Below, piece by piece: positions 1 through 8,429 of a DNA stretch of 60,442 bases. Positions within the stretch are counted from its first letter, which is position 1; every line of letters starts with the position of its first letter. The DNA comes from DASPJQ01 sp035299065 (GTDB lineage: Bacteria > Bacteroidota > Bacteroidia > Flavobacteriales_D > UBA2798), in assembly GCA_035299065.1 (NCBI GenBank), contig DATGXI010000064.1, forward strand, positions 1-60,442, given 5' to 3'. A model generated the notes under the pieces. That model saw only the letters and a program-made list of their open reading frames with translations, had not been told where the DNA came from and ran no database searches. A program made the translations under genes and the position numbers.

Positions 1-526
1 ATAATTTGGCAAAACCCAGTTTTTCAAAAAAGGATATGGTTGCATCAAGGTTTTTTACGGGGTGAGCAAATTCACCAAACATACCAATTGTTGTATTGGG
101 ATATTTAGCTGGTGTAAAATAATCTTCCTGCAACATTTTTAACATGGTGGGACCAGCAGGTTGAACAAATGTCTCAACCCATGTTACAAGGGCAATGTTT
201 AATCCATCTGGCGAAACCATAACATTTCGTTTGATGCCACCCATGTCTTTTTTATCGGCAAATTTTATGCCTGTAGTTTCAAGTTCATCCACAACACGGT
301 CAAGGTCTTTGGCATAATAGGTAAGTGCAATAGCTGGTGTTTCGGCTTTACGCAGCATAACCAATAAAGCGCCATCACTTACCTGTATCCATGGAAATGG
401 GAAATCATACCGGGCAACTTCTTTAAACCCGAGTTTGGTATAAAATGCCAATGATTTATCAAGGTCATTTGTTGTAATTGTGATGGCGGTTACATGGCCT
501 AATTTGGGTTGTGGCATATTCGGCAT
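1..526 (-). CDS. VOC/glyoxalase-fold protein, C-terminus cut by window edge
   Basis: The first 175 codons of an open frame run off the left edge. The N-terminus (MPNMPQPKLGHVTAITITTN) leads into DLDKSLAFYTKLGF, the beta-alpha-beta entry of the vicinal-oxygen-chelate fold. A second similar stretch near residue 160 (KNLDATISFFEKLGF) suggests two VOC modules, as in ring-cleaving dioxygenase and glyoxalase relatives. Substrate and metal ligands cannot be assigned from this part. An in-frame ATG nine bases downstream is an equally possible start. Two direct repeats sit just upstream. Confidence 0.75.
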   Translation of the reverse strand, partial: MPNMPQPKLGHVTAITITTNDLDKSLAFYTKLGFKEVARYDFPFPWIQVSDGALLVMLRKAETPAIALTYYAKDLDRVVDELETTGIKFADKKDMGGIKRNVMVSPDGLNIALVTWVETFVQPAGPTMLKMLQEDYFTPAKYPNTTIGMFGEFAHPVKNLDATISFFEKLGFAKL

Positions 527-540
527 AGGTAAAATTTTCC

Positions 541-572
541 CCGAAAAGTATAAAATAATTACCGAAAAGTAT
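541..572 (-). promoter_or_regulatory. Two direct repeats upstream of the VOC gene
   Basis: The 11-mer CCGAAAAGTAT occurs twice with starts 21 bp apart, so both copies face the same side of the helix, 14 bp before the first ATG of the minus-strand gene. On that strand each reads ATACTTTTCGG, loosely like a TAnnTTTG -7 box. It may be a regulator site or a duplicated promoter element. No other copy was noticed in the window. Confidence 0.35.
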
Positions 573-641
573 TTCTTTATTTTGGGTAACTGTTACATTA
601 AAACAGGGTAATGGCTTAGTCATCTTCTCTTAATTTTTATT

Positions 642-1532
642 TTATAGCGCCTTTTCCGAAGAGTAGTTAAAGATTATTTTTTTCCAAAATCCAGGACTAA
701 TATCCGGATTTAGGGCTCTTATTTTTCGAAAGGCTTGTTTTTTCTGCGTAATGGTAAGCGTATTTTCATTCAGGAGTATATCCAATGAGCCCTCAAAAGC
801 AAAAAGCGAATTGGCAATGTAATTCGAGTCCCAACCAAATTCCTTTTCATAGGTGCAAAGAGATACGGTTAACTCCTCATCGTCTATTAATCCTACTGTT
901 ATGAATTCATTTTGACTTATATATCCAAGCAAGACCTCTGCATCTTCTTTGTCCTCTTCCCAAAAGGAATCTGAAAAATCCACGCAAACATTATTTACGA
1001 TTATGCTTTGTCCTTTTTCATGGAAGGGGCTTTTAAACGTTTCAAAAAATTGAATTTTAAAGTCACCAATAACAAACTCATTAAACGTATTCAGAAAACG
1101 GGAAATTTTTTCGTGAACGGGCATGGTTTTAAACCAATCTGGCGGTTCCAAACCACTATCATTTATTGGAAATGTTATTTCTTCATATATTGTTTGAAGG
1201 GTTTTGAAATGATCTTTGAAATAGTTAGCAAACAGCGCATACCTGGGATCAAACTGACGAAACTTCTTTTTTGTTTTGGATTTAATGCTTTCCCGGATTG
1301 CTTTTGACAATGCATCCTCGTCAAATCCTGTCCATTCACCGGCAAGGTTTAAGAGATTTCCACACAGAACAGGAAACACCTCGATTTTGTTAATCTCTTT
1401 TATTTCTTCAAGGTCATACGGACTCTCATAGAAATCACACGCTATAGAATACAAATCACTTTCACTAAGTTCGGTGTCCAGGTAAAGTTTGGATAATGCA
1501 ACCCAAACAGGTTTGCGATTTTCAATATTCAT
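642..1532 (-). CDS. DUF7079-containing protein with an unknown C-terminal domain
   Basis: Residues 1-85 (RKPVWVALSKLYLDTELSES, then SPYDLEEIKEINKIEVFPVL and LAGEWTGFD) match the pattern of DUF7079, a small domain of unknown function in scattered bacteria. Residues 130-296 form a second acidic domain ending in SPGFWKKIIFNY, which I do not recognise. No signal peptide or membrane segment is seen, so it is likely cytosolic. Small acidic two-domain proteins of this sort sometimes act as immunity proteins, but no toxin gene is adjacent and that is only a guess. The gene has more than 100 bp free on each side and is probably monocistronic. Confidence 0.7.
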   Translation of the reverse strand: MNIENRKPVWVALSKLYLDTELSESDLYSIACDFYESPYDLEEIKEINKIEVFPVLCGNLLNLAGEWTGFDEDALSKAIRESIKSKTKKKFRQFDPRYALFANYFKDHFKTLQTIYEEITFPINDSGLEPPDWFKTMPVHEKISRFLNTFNEFVIGDFKIQFFETFKSPFHEKGQSIIVNNVCVDFSDSFWEEDKEDAEVLLGYISQNEFITVGLIDDEELTVSLCTYEKEFGWDSNYIANSLFAFEGSLDILLNENTLTITQKKQAFRKIRALNPDISPGFWKKIIFNYSSEKAL

Positions 1533-1570
1533 AATTAAAAAGAGGTGAAATTAGAATAATTTATATGTAC

Positions 1571-1605
1571 AAAAAAGCCCCGGTAAACTTACCAGGGCCT
1601 TTTTT
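1571..1605 (-). terminator. Intrinsic terminator of the C25 peptidase gene
   Basis: The arms GCCCCGGTAA and TTACCAGGGC form a 10-bp stem with one mismatch around a 2-3 nt loop, flanked by A6 and T6. It is symmetric and could work in both directions. It lies 28 bp after the minus-strand peptidase stop. Confidence 0.8.
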
Positions 1606-1632
1606 CAAGTCAACTAATATAATCGTAAATGC

Positions 1633-3891
1633 CTATTTTTTAATGAACCTCACCGTTTGTACTTCGTTGCTGTTATTTTTTACTTTCACGAAATACATGC
1701 CACGGTTAAATGCCTCAACATTGATGCTGCTGTTATAGGTTCCGCTTGCAACTGTTTTGCCAATGGCATCAGTAATCACATACGTCATTCCACCGCCATT
1801 TTCAATGTAAATTAAATCGGTAGCAGGGTTAGGATAAATTTTAATTCCAACAGGAGCAACTTCAGCTACACCTGAGCCAATACAGGCAGGCAATGTAGTT
1901 GTATACGGTAATTGGTTGTAACCAGTAACGGTTAAGGTAACCGACCCCGTAACTGCACCTGAAATAGGGAAGGTAGCTGTACCACCTGCAATAACATCAG
2001 ATCCTACAATGTTTCCGTTTTGTGTTACAGCAACATCAGCTCCTGCAATACCACCGGTAACGGTTAAATTCGAACCTTCAGTATAACAGCTAGGAGCCGT
2101 TATGCTTAATGTCGAAGGAACTTTACTCCTCATCATTACACTTGGGTCACCAAACATAATCCATGTTTCCATTACTTCACGTCCGGTACTGCTTGGGTAG
2201 TCTTCCAACATACTGTACTGGCCATTGTAAAACAATCCGCCAAGTGTGTATTTTAAATTGCCACCTGTTGCAACACCACTTAATATTTTTGAAATCTCAT
2301 CTTCCGTTTCCATAGGTTCGGCCCAGGCCATTAAAATAGATGAACCACATGCACCAATAGCTCCTGTTGTTCCGCTTGCGTTTTTAGCACGCAGGAAAAC
2401 TTCCGTTAAACATTCACCACCCGGAAAAGTTCCGTTGTTACATGCTACTGAAATTACAAAAGGATATTTTCCATTGTTTGTAGCAGCGTTAATATCAGTT
2501 GTGCTGTAATTACTGGTTACACAGGTTGTCATTGAACCGTGACCGCAATACATAAATAAACTTGCGCCTGAATTTACAGCTGTTGCAACCATGGTATTGT
2601 TTGGATCGCCAGCAGCATCGGCACCACCGTGGCTGCCATCGTAAAACTCGTCAACAGTTGTGTAGCCAAAGCTCATCAACTCGGTGCGTATAGCACGCAT
2701 GTGCTGCCAGTCAGCCTGACCTTCGTCACCAATACCTGCACCTTCATCAGAACCAATTCCAATTGAACGGGTGTACCAGGTGCCGCTTAAAGGCGTTTTT
2801 TCGTATTCCAGGGTTTTGTTCACCATGTCAGTACACTGGGCAGCAGTTTTTGCTGGCAAGCGTCCTACAAGCACTTCAGGATACCAGTCACTGCCGGTAA
2901 TCATTCCGTATTTTGAATCGCTCCATTTGGTTTCACTCCCGGTTGAACCTGCATTGAATGCTGTAAGCTGTTCATGGTCGCCAATCAATAAAACAAACAT
3001 CAGGTTTGAATGTGTACCGTAATATGAACTAATGTATGAGGCAATAGCACTTTGTGTTGTGCCGGTTGTTGTGGTGGTCACAATTTCAGTCTCAATACCA
3101 CGTTGCTCTTTCCAGTCAGCCAATGGTTGAATAGCTGTTGTGCATGAAGGAGGAGTAATGATCAACATGGCGCCTTTTTCATTTATAGGGCTGTAACGCA
3201 AAGCACTTTTTACCTGCTTATAGTTAATGAACAAATGATCGTAAACGGGGTCCATTCCTGTTTCAAACTGGTTGTTTGACATCAATGGATTAATGCCAGC
3301 CTCTGACATGTCATTCGTAATGGTAACTTTTAGTGTGTTGTAAACACGTAAAACATGGGTTGATGCATTATAGGCATATGGAAAAATATGCACACTGGCA
3401 CCGCGTACGTTGCGTAAATTAAACGGCTCATTGATCAAAGCACGTTGTTTTGGGTAAAAACCAAGATCGGTAAATGCGTTATCGGCAAACTCGTTGGCAT
3501 ACATTTCACCATAAAATGGAGCAACGTCTTTTGGATTAACATTGCGTTTTAAACTTCCTTTTGAAGGTGCAATAAAAACATCTTTATATTCCGTATAGGT
3601 TCCTTCTTCAACACTCACAACCGGTTTGCCAAATGAAGGCAAAACAATGGTGTAGGCATATTTTCCCAAATCAGGTGCGCCTTTTTCAAGAATAGGCGTT
3701 GTTTCAGCATCAATAATTTTGACATTTTGCTCAAACGCTTTTCCACCTGTTGTCAGGTTTTGAATAATATGCGTTCCGGTGGTAAAATCAATTACCGTTG
3801 TATTTCCATCCTGGGTAACGCTGGTTTGTGCGTTTGCAGCCAGGGCAAGTCCAGTTAAGGCAAGTGTTGAGAGGGTAAAACTTTTTAGCAT
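1633..3891 (-). CDS. Gingipain-like C25 cysteine peptidase with T9SS sorting domain
   Basis: Secreted or surface protease of family C25. A signal peptide (LALAANAQ) is followed by a pro-region to about residue 235 and the caspase-like catalytic domain at about 240-620. The dyad is visible: His451 in YCGHGS and Cys484 in SVACNNGTF, both in gingipain-like context. An immunoglobulin-like segment (about 625-690) follows, then a T9SS type A sorting domain starting at IYPNPATDLIYI. Secretion is expected through the inner membrane by Sec and the outer membrane by T9SS, with removal of the sorting domain. It stands alone, with its own promoter-like site and terminator. Gingipains are Arg/Lys-specific; specificity here cannot be read. 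Confidence 0.9.
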   Translation of the reverse strand: MLKSFTLSTLALTGLALAANAQTSVTQDGNTTVIDFTTGTHIIQNLTTGGKAFEQNVKIIDAETTPILEKGAPDLGKYAYTIVLPSFGKPVVSVEEGTYTEYKDVFIAPSKGSLKRNVNPKDVAPFYGEMYANEFADNAFTDLGFYPKQRALINEPFNLRNVRGASVHIFPYAYNASTHVLRVYNTLKVTITNDMSEAGINPLMSNNQFETGMDPVYDHLFINYKQVKSALRYSPINEKGAMLIITPPSCTTAIQPLADWKEQRGIETEIVTTTTTGTTQSAIASYISSYYGTHSNLMFVLLIGDHEQLTAFNAGSTGSETKWSDSKYGMITGSDWYPEVLVGRLPAKTAAQCTDMVNKTLEYEKTPLSGTWYTRSIGIGSDEGAGIGDEGQADWQHMRAIRTELMSFGYTTVDEFYDGSHGGADAAGDPNNTMVATAVNSGASLFMYCGHGSMTTCVTSNYSTTDINAATNNGKYPFVISVACNNGTFPGGECLTEVFLRAKNASGTTGAIGACGSSILMAWAEPMETEDEISKILSGVATGGNLKYTLGGLFYNGQYSMLEDYPSSTGREVMETWIMFGDPSVMMRSKVPSTLSITAPSCYTEGSNLTVTGGIAGADVAVTQNGNIVGSDVIAGGTATFPISGAVTGSVTLTVTGYNQLPYTTTLPACIGSGVAEVAPVGIKIYPNPATDLIYIENGGGMTYVITDAIGKTVASGTYNSSINVEAFNRGMYFVKVKNNSNEVQTVRFIKK

Positions 3892-3911
3892 AACAACGTA
3901 TTTGGGTTTGT

Positions 3912-3940
3912 GTAAATATAATGAATTATAGAGATTCCAA
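3912..3940 (-). promoter_or_regulatory. Candidate Bacteroidota promoter of the C25 peptidase
   Basis: On the minus strand a TTGG is followed after about 17 bp by TATATTTA, close to the -33 TTG / -7 TAnnTTTG consensus of Bacteroidota housekeeping promoters. The -7 box lies about 21 bp before the ATG. This is sequence matching only. Confidence 0.35.
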
Positions 3941-4021
3941 TGTTACCGGAACCTTTAAAAATGTGAGCAACTCTTGAACTCCTGTGGCAAACGGTATTAA
4001 ATACTGATTTAACGGTTTGTA

Positions 4022-4050
4022 AGTTGTTAGCCGTTGAGTGTTAGTTGTTG
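4022..4050 (-). repeat. Heptad repeat array, 4 units
   Basis: Four consecutive 7-mers, read on the minus strand as AACAACT, AACACTC, AACGGCT, AACAACT. It is a degenerate member of the period-7 family found elsewhere in the window. The 325-bp gap it lies in also holds a promoter-like site, a terminator-like hairpin and a second heptad array. Confidence 0.65.
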
Positions 4051-4126
4051 CCCGGCCATAACCAGAAGGTTAAATTCCGCCCAAAGGTGTTGCCCGCTCA
4101 AACGTGCCGGGGTACAGGGCAATAAA

Positions 4127-4154
4127 AAAAAGCCGCCCTTTCGAACAGCTTTTT
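4127..4154 (-). terminator. Weak intrinsic terminator after the 145-aa gene
   Basis: AAAAAGC pairs with GCTTTTT over a 14-nt loop, and on the minus strand ends in eight T. It follows the heptad array that begins at the stop codon of the 145-aa gene, giving the order stop, array, terminator. Confidence 0.35.
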
Positions 4155-4155
4155 C

Positions 4156-4218
4156 TTAAATCTCAGACCTTAAATTTTAAATCTTAAATCTTAAATTTTA
4201 AATCTTAAATCTTAAATT
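4156..4218 (-). repeat. Heptad repeat array, 9 units, at the stop codon of the 145-aa gene
   Basis: Nine exact 7-nt units; on the minus strand they are mostly GATTTAA with variants AATTTAA and GGTCTGA. The first unit overlaps the TAA stop codon of the upstream minus-strand gene. Two units, with a shared stretch TTTCTTAAATCTCAGA on the plus strand, recur near position 28740. Confidence 0.85.
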
Positions 4219-4654
4219 AAAGATTGTCTCCACCAAAATACTTCTCCTCAATAATATCAGCATTGTTACCTACTTCGTAAACAATTTTTTCTAAAAGTTC
4301 AGGTGGCGTATGCGCAATTAGCGGGGCGCTTTGAACATAAAGTGTTTCAACAGGGCGTCCTTCTTTGTCCTTTTCAGGAATAACACAAAGTGTGGAATAA
4401 TTAAGATAATTTCCCTCTTTAATAATGTTGTAAAGGTTTACAGTAGGGTTGTAAAAACCACAACGACTTTGCACCAGTATACGCGTTGGTACACCTTCTT
4501 TGTTGTTTTCAATTTTTGCAAAAACAATCTGGTAACGGTTAGTGGTGTCGTTAATTTTTAAGGTTACATCAAGACTGTGGTAACCATTGCCGTAGTCTTT
4601 ATACGGGTAATTGTACTTGGCGCTAATGGCCTCCATTGTTGCTTTTAAATCCAT
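4217..4654 (-). CDS. Conserved-looking hypothetical protein, 145 aa
   Basis: A soluble protein with no signal peptide or membrane segment. It starts MDLKATMEAISAKYNYPYKD and has alternating strand-like stretches (YHSLDVTLKIN, RYQIVFAKIE, RILVQSRCGFY) and a helical end rich in Glu. The pattern recalls small YbjN-like or secretion-chaperone-like folds, but I cannot assign a family. The gene on the other side is divergent (80 bp away), so it probably has its own promoter there. Its 3' end carries the 9-unit heptad array. Confidence 0.6.
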   Translation of the reverse strand: MDLKATMEAISAKYNYPYKDYGNGYHSLDVTLKINDTTNRYQIVFAKIENNKEGVPTRILVQSRCGFYNPTVNLYNIIKEGNYLNYSTLCVIPEKDKEGRPVETLYVQSAPLIAHTPPELLEKIVYEVGNNADIIEEKYFGGDNL

Positions 4655-4734
4655 GGGTTAATTTTTTTGTGAACTTATCATTTTATTTAATTCACTGGCC
4701 ATTTCTTGATTAATTTTCGCCAAATTTGGTAGGT

Positions 4735-5499
4735 ATGAGTAAAATAGCCCTAATAACAGGTGCAACAGCTGGATTTGGTGAAGCTACGGCACGTATTTTT
4801 GCGCAAAATGGTATAAACCTTATCATTACAGGCCGCAGGCTTGAGCGTTTACAGGCCCTTGAAAAGGACTTGAGCACAACTTGTAACGTTAAAGTTCTTT
4901 CCTTGAGTTTTGATGTACGCAACCAGCCCGAAGTTGAAAAAGCCCTGGGTAATTTACCAGCTGAATGGAGTAAAATTGACATCCTTATAAATAACGCAGG
5001 GTTGGCCGCAGGATTTAGCACCATTGACAATGGTAACCTGGATGACTGGGAAACCATGATTGATACAAATATCAAAGGCCTGTTGTATGTATCACGCATT
5101 ATTTTACCGGGAATGAAAGAACGCAGAAGTGGGCATGTGGTAAATATTGGTTCAGTAGCAGGTAAAGAAACATACCGCTTTGGCAATGTGTATTGTGCCA
5201 CAAAACATGCAGTTGACTCCCTTACAAAGGCCATGCGCATTGACCTTTTACCATTTAAAATTAAGGTTACCGGTATATGCCCTGGTGCTGCTGAAACTGA
5301 GTTTTCACTGGTACGCTACAAGGGCGATGCTGACAAGGCAAACAGTGTGTATAAAGGGTTTGACCCCCTGGTTGCGCAGGACATTGCTGAAATTATTTGG
5401 TTCGCTGTAAATCGCCCGTGGCATGTTAATTTGAATGATATTGTTGTGACACCAACAGCCCAGGCCAATACATTTTATATTGAAAAGGAGAATTCATAA
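4735..5499 (+). CDS. Short-chain dehydrogenase/reductase, YdfG-like
   Basis: A classical SDR of 254 aa. The NAD(P)-binding motif GATAGFGEATAR is at residues 8-19, the NNAG motif follows in LINNAGLAAGF, and the catalytic Tyr-Lys pair is in VYCATKHAVDSL after the serine of NIGSVAG. The context (ITGRRLERL) and length resemble the YdfG group acting on 3-hydroxy acids and serine, probably with NADP. The ATG was chosen over an upstream in-frame TTG because MSKIALITGAT is the usual family start. A TTTGG precedes it, so the transcript leader may be very short. A cytosolic oxidoreductase; substrate not provable here. Confidence 0.88.
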   Translation: MSKIALITGATAGFGEATARIFAQNGINLIITGRRLERLQALEKDLSTTCNVKVLSLSFDVRNQPEVEKALGNLPAEWSKIDILINNAGLAAGFSTIDNGNLDDWETMIDTNIKGLLYVSRIILPGMKERRSGHVVNIGSVAGKETYRFGNVYCATKHAVDSLTKAMRIDLLPFKIKVTGICPGAAETEFSLVRYKGDADKANSVYKGFDPLVAQDIAEIIWFAVNRPWHVNLNDIVVTPTAQANTFYIEKENS

Positions 5500-5718
5500 A
5501 GTGGCAGTATGTCGAACCACTTTAAAGGCGCAGGCTTTTATTTTTAGCGAAAGTGTTCAGCAGGTTACAAGTAAAACAAATTATACAAATTGAATAAAAT
5601 CCGAAACATCTGCAATAATCTGAGTAATCTGTTGCTGGCAATGCACCGCAAATTTTTATATTTCTTTTTGGGTGCCTCAGGCGCTTCTGTATTTCTATGT
5701 GGTTAAATAGATAAAAAA

Positions 5719-7380
5719 ATGAAAAAATCATCCATGCGCTCTGCGCCTCTGCGCCTCTGCGCGACATTTCTCTTTTGTCTGCTTTTAAATAGCTGTGCTC
5801 ACAAATTTGAATCAGCTGACATCATCATACACAACGCCATTATTTACACATTTGACAATGAAATGACCGTTACCGAAGCGGTGGCAATCAAGGACGGTAA
5901 GATTATTGAAACAGGCAAGGAGCGCCACATCATGAATAAATACTCGGCCAATGAATATGTGGATGCCAAGGGCCGTGCAGTTTACCCTGGTTTTTTTGAT
6001 GCGCATTGCCATATTTTAAACTATGGTAAAACATTTATTGAAGTTGATTTGCGCAACTGTAAGTCGTGGGAGGAATGTGTTCAGAAAACAAAAGAATTTG
6101 CTGCAAAAAATAAAAGTGCATGGATAAGGGGAAGGGGATGGGACCAGAATGAATGGGCTGTAAAAGAATTTCCGACCAATGAATTGCTGAATGCGGCTTT
6201 CCCAAATACACCTGTTTACCTTACACGTGTTGATGGTCACGCGGCTATCGTAAATCAAATTGCGCTTGATAAAGCAGGAATAACCGTGCTTACCAGCGTA
6301 AGTGGTGGAACCGTTATAACCAAAGGTGACAATCCAACGGGCGTTCTTATTGACAACGCCATGGAACTGGTGAAATCAAAAATGCCAAATTTATCAAAGG
6401 CTGAAATTGAAAAAGCCTTGTCGTTTGCAGGAGCCAATACAACTTCTTACGGATTAACCACCCTGTGCGATGCTGGCAGCGAAATAGGCGTGTTTAAGAT
6501 CATGGAACAAATGCAGGCAAAAAACATGTTTATGCCAAAAGTGTACGGCATGCTGGTGCCCGATAAGGATGGGTTTGCTTTTGCAGCTAAAAATGGTATT
6601 TACGAGACAGAAAAAATGATCATTCGTTCCTTTAAAATAGTGAGCGATGGAGCGCTGGGATCACGCGGTGCCTGCTTAAAAGAGCCTTACAGCGATGCGC
6701 ACGAGGTTATGGGTAAATTACTGCTTACCGAAAAAGGATTGGATTCACTGATTGCTAAAATGTATGATTTGGGCTACCAGGTAAACACGCATTGCATTGG
6801 CGATTCGTCCAACGCACTTATGTTGCGTTTGTATGCAAAATACCTTGAAAAAACCAATGACTATCGCTGGCGAATTGAGCATGCCCAAATTATGGATGTA
6901 AAAGATATGGGGAATTTTGCCAAATATTCAATCATTCCCAGCGTACAACCAACCCATGCAGTTAGTGATATGCCCTGGGCTTTGGACAGGGTGGGGAATA
7001 AACGCATTAAGGGTGCGTATTTATTTAAAACGTTATTAAACCAAAATGGTATGATTGCGCTGGGTACTGATTTTCCAGTGGAAGAAATAAATCCGTTTAA
7101 AACATTTTATGCGGCCATTAGCCGTAAATATTACGATGGCAAACCTATTACAGGGCTTCAGAACGAAGTGCTGACACGTGAAGAAGCTTTTATGGGAATG
7201 AGTAAATGGGCAGCCATGGCGGCTTTTATGCTTGAAAAAACAGGTACACTTGAAAAAGGGAAGGCGGCCGATATAATGATTCTTGACCGCGACATCATGA
7301 AGGTTGATGAAAAGGATATTCTTTCAACCATGGTTATAGCTACGTTTATAAACGGCAAACGGGTGCATTCGTTAGAATGA
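5719..7380 (+). CDS. Amidohydrolase family lipoprotein, YtcJ-like
   Basis: A metal-dependent hydrolase of the amidohydrolase_3 group. The N-terminus has a lipobox (LLLNSC, Cys26), so it is likely tethered to a membrane in the periplasm. The metal site begins with DAHCH (residues 94-98); later ligands are expected in NTHCIGD, RIEHAQIM and GTDFPVEEINPF. The C-terminus (EKGKAADIMILDRDI) closes the composite beta-sandwich typical of the family. YtcJ-like enzymes hydrolyse N-acyl or formamide-type bonds; the substrate is unknown. The signal peptide is partly encoded by a tandem octamer repeat. The 220 bp upstream carry no gene, only low-grade repeat-like sequence. Confidence 0.87.
   Translation: MKKSSMRSAPLRLCATFLFCLLLNSCAHKFESADIIIHNAIIYTFDNEMTVTEAVAIKDGKIIETGKERHIMNKYSANEYVDAKGRAVYPGFFDAHCHILNYGKTFIEVDLRNCKSWEECVQKTKEFAAKNKSAWIRGRGWDQNEWAVKEFPTNELLNAAFPNTPVYLTRVDGHAAIVNQIALDKAGITVLTSVSGGTVITKGDNPTGVLIDNAMELVKSKMPNLSKAEIEKALSFAGANTTSYGLTTLCDAGSEIGVFKIMEQMQAKNMFMPKVYGMLVPDKDGFAFAAKNGIYETEKMIIRSFKIVSDGALGSRGACLKEPYSDAHEVMGKLLLTEKGLDSLIAKMYDLGYQVNTHCIGDSSNALMLRLYAKYLEKTNDYRWRIEHAQIMDVKDMGNFAKYSIIPSVQPTHAVSDMPWALDRVGNKRIKGAYLFKTLLNQNGMIALGTDFPVEEINPFKTFYAAISRKYYDGKPITGLQNEVLTREEAFMGMSKWAAMAAFMLEKTGTLEKGKAADIMILDRDIMKVDEKDILSTMVIATFINGKRVHSLE
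5739..5762 (+). repeat. Three perfect CTCTGCGC octamers inside a signal-peptide region
   Basis: The unit CTCTGCGC occurs three times head to tail and encodes about nine residues (SAPLRLCA) of the amidohydrolase N-terminus. From memory, tandem GCGCAGAG-type repeats are dispersed in several bacterial genomes. Here one appears to be part of a coding sequence. Confidence 0.8.
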
Positions 7381-7390
7381 ACACCCGTTT
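7357..7390. other. Long hairpin spanning the amidohydrolase stop codon
   Basis: AAACGGGTG pairs with CACCCGTTT and, inside, CATTC pairs with GAATG around a GTTA loop, with only an AA bulge: 14 base pairs in all. The TGA stop codon lies in the 3' arm. There is no T-run on either strand, so it is not a standard intrinsic terminator. It lies between two convergent genes. Confidence 0.6.
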
Positions 7391-7452
7391 CCGCAAACAC
7401 CAAATAAAGCATGAAAGTTAAGCGTGTGTGAGGAGAGCTTTTATTATCTTTT

Positions 7453-8418
7453 TTAGAACGATGGACAGCTAATTGTCCTGAAGGTTCTTTTCTTCTTCTT
7501 ACAGTTAAAGTTCAATCCCATACTCAACTCGTGTGATCCGCCTGAACCAGTACCCAGTTTTGACAAGGTAAGGTCATAGCTGTAACCAAGTTTAAAGTGA
7601 GGCGTGGTAATACCAATACTTGTGATAAAGGCATCTTTGTTACGGTACCATACACCACCACATAAACCGTTTTTTGAAACATATAAACCAAGGTTTAGCT
7701 GGGTAAATGTTCCTTGTTGACGGAATAGGATGTTAGGTGATACCTTCGCATCGTTGGTAGTATACTTACTTTTTGTAATTGGAATAACAGCACCAGCGTG
7801 ACCGGTAAATTTCATTGGCATAGGGCTTTTACCTTTAATTACCGACTCATCAGGCTGTGTTAAGTGATGCGCTGCAAATCCAATGAAGAACTGCTCGCTG
7901 TAACCCAATACACCTGCACCAAAGTCAACGTTACCCACAGTACCACCACGTGGCACGTCATTGGTTTGGTAAACAAATCCCCTGCGTGGGTCAATCATAT
8001 CGCCAAAGGTTAATTTGTTCCAGTCAAGTGAGCGCTGGAAATAACCAGCCTGGAAACCAAAACGCACTGAAAATTTACGGCTAACGGTTAAGTTATACGA
8101 GTAAACAGCGTTAATGGTCGTTGTTTTTAATGTTGCCTCACCGGCTTCGTCATTGGTTACAATGATACCAAGTCCCCCGTAAATTGACTCCAAATGTTGG
8201 TCATACGAGAATGCCTGGGTAACAAAGGTACCTGACAGTGCAGGCCACTGGTTTCGGTAGTTCATGCAAATACGCGGACAACGTGCTGTTCCTGCAAAAG
8301 CAGGGTTCAGGTAAATTGGTGCCGCATAAAATTGCGTGAATTCCGGATCCTGTGCTAGTGCGTCAACTGCCAACCCTGCAACCAACGCCACTGATAAGTA
8401 TACTTTTTTCATATTCAT
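7453..8418 (-). CDS. PorP/SprF family type IX secretion-associated outer membrane protein
   Basis: A beta-barrel protein of 321 aa with signal peptide (VALVAGLAVDALAQ). The mature start DPEFTQFYAAPIYLNPAFAG is the hallmark of PorP/SprF, followed by CMNYRNQWPAL and repeated amphipathic strands. Family members sit in the outer membrane and take part in T9SS function or anchor particular cargo. It is the third gene of an operon (10 bp after the anti-sigma fusion), so its expression is probably set by the ECF sigma factor. An ATG two codons in is an alternative start. Confidence 0.9.
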   Translation of the reverse strand: MNMKKVYLSVALVAGLAVDALAQDPEFTQFYAAPIYLNPAFAGTARCPRICMNYRNQWPALSGTFVTQAFSYDQHLESIYGGLGIIVTNDEAGEATLKTTTINAVYSYNLTVSRKFSVRFGFQAGYFQRSLDWNKLTFGDMIDPRRGFVYQTNDVPRGGTVGNVDFGAGVLGYSEQFFIGFAAHHLTQPDESVIKGKSPMPMKFTGHAGAVIPITKSKYTTNDAKVSPNILFRQQGTFTQLNLGLYVSKNGLCGGVWYRNKDAFITSIGITTPHFKLGYSYDLTLSKLGTGSGGSHELSMGLNFNCKKKKRTFRTISCPSF

Positions 8419-8429
8419 AGCCCCTTTTT

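Noticed and set aside
4710..5240. 176-aa frame antisense to the short-chain dehydrogenase
   Set aside because: Shadow frame; the plus-strand frame has all SDR motifs.
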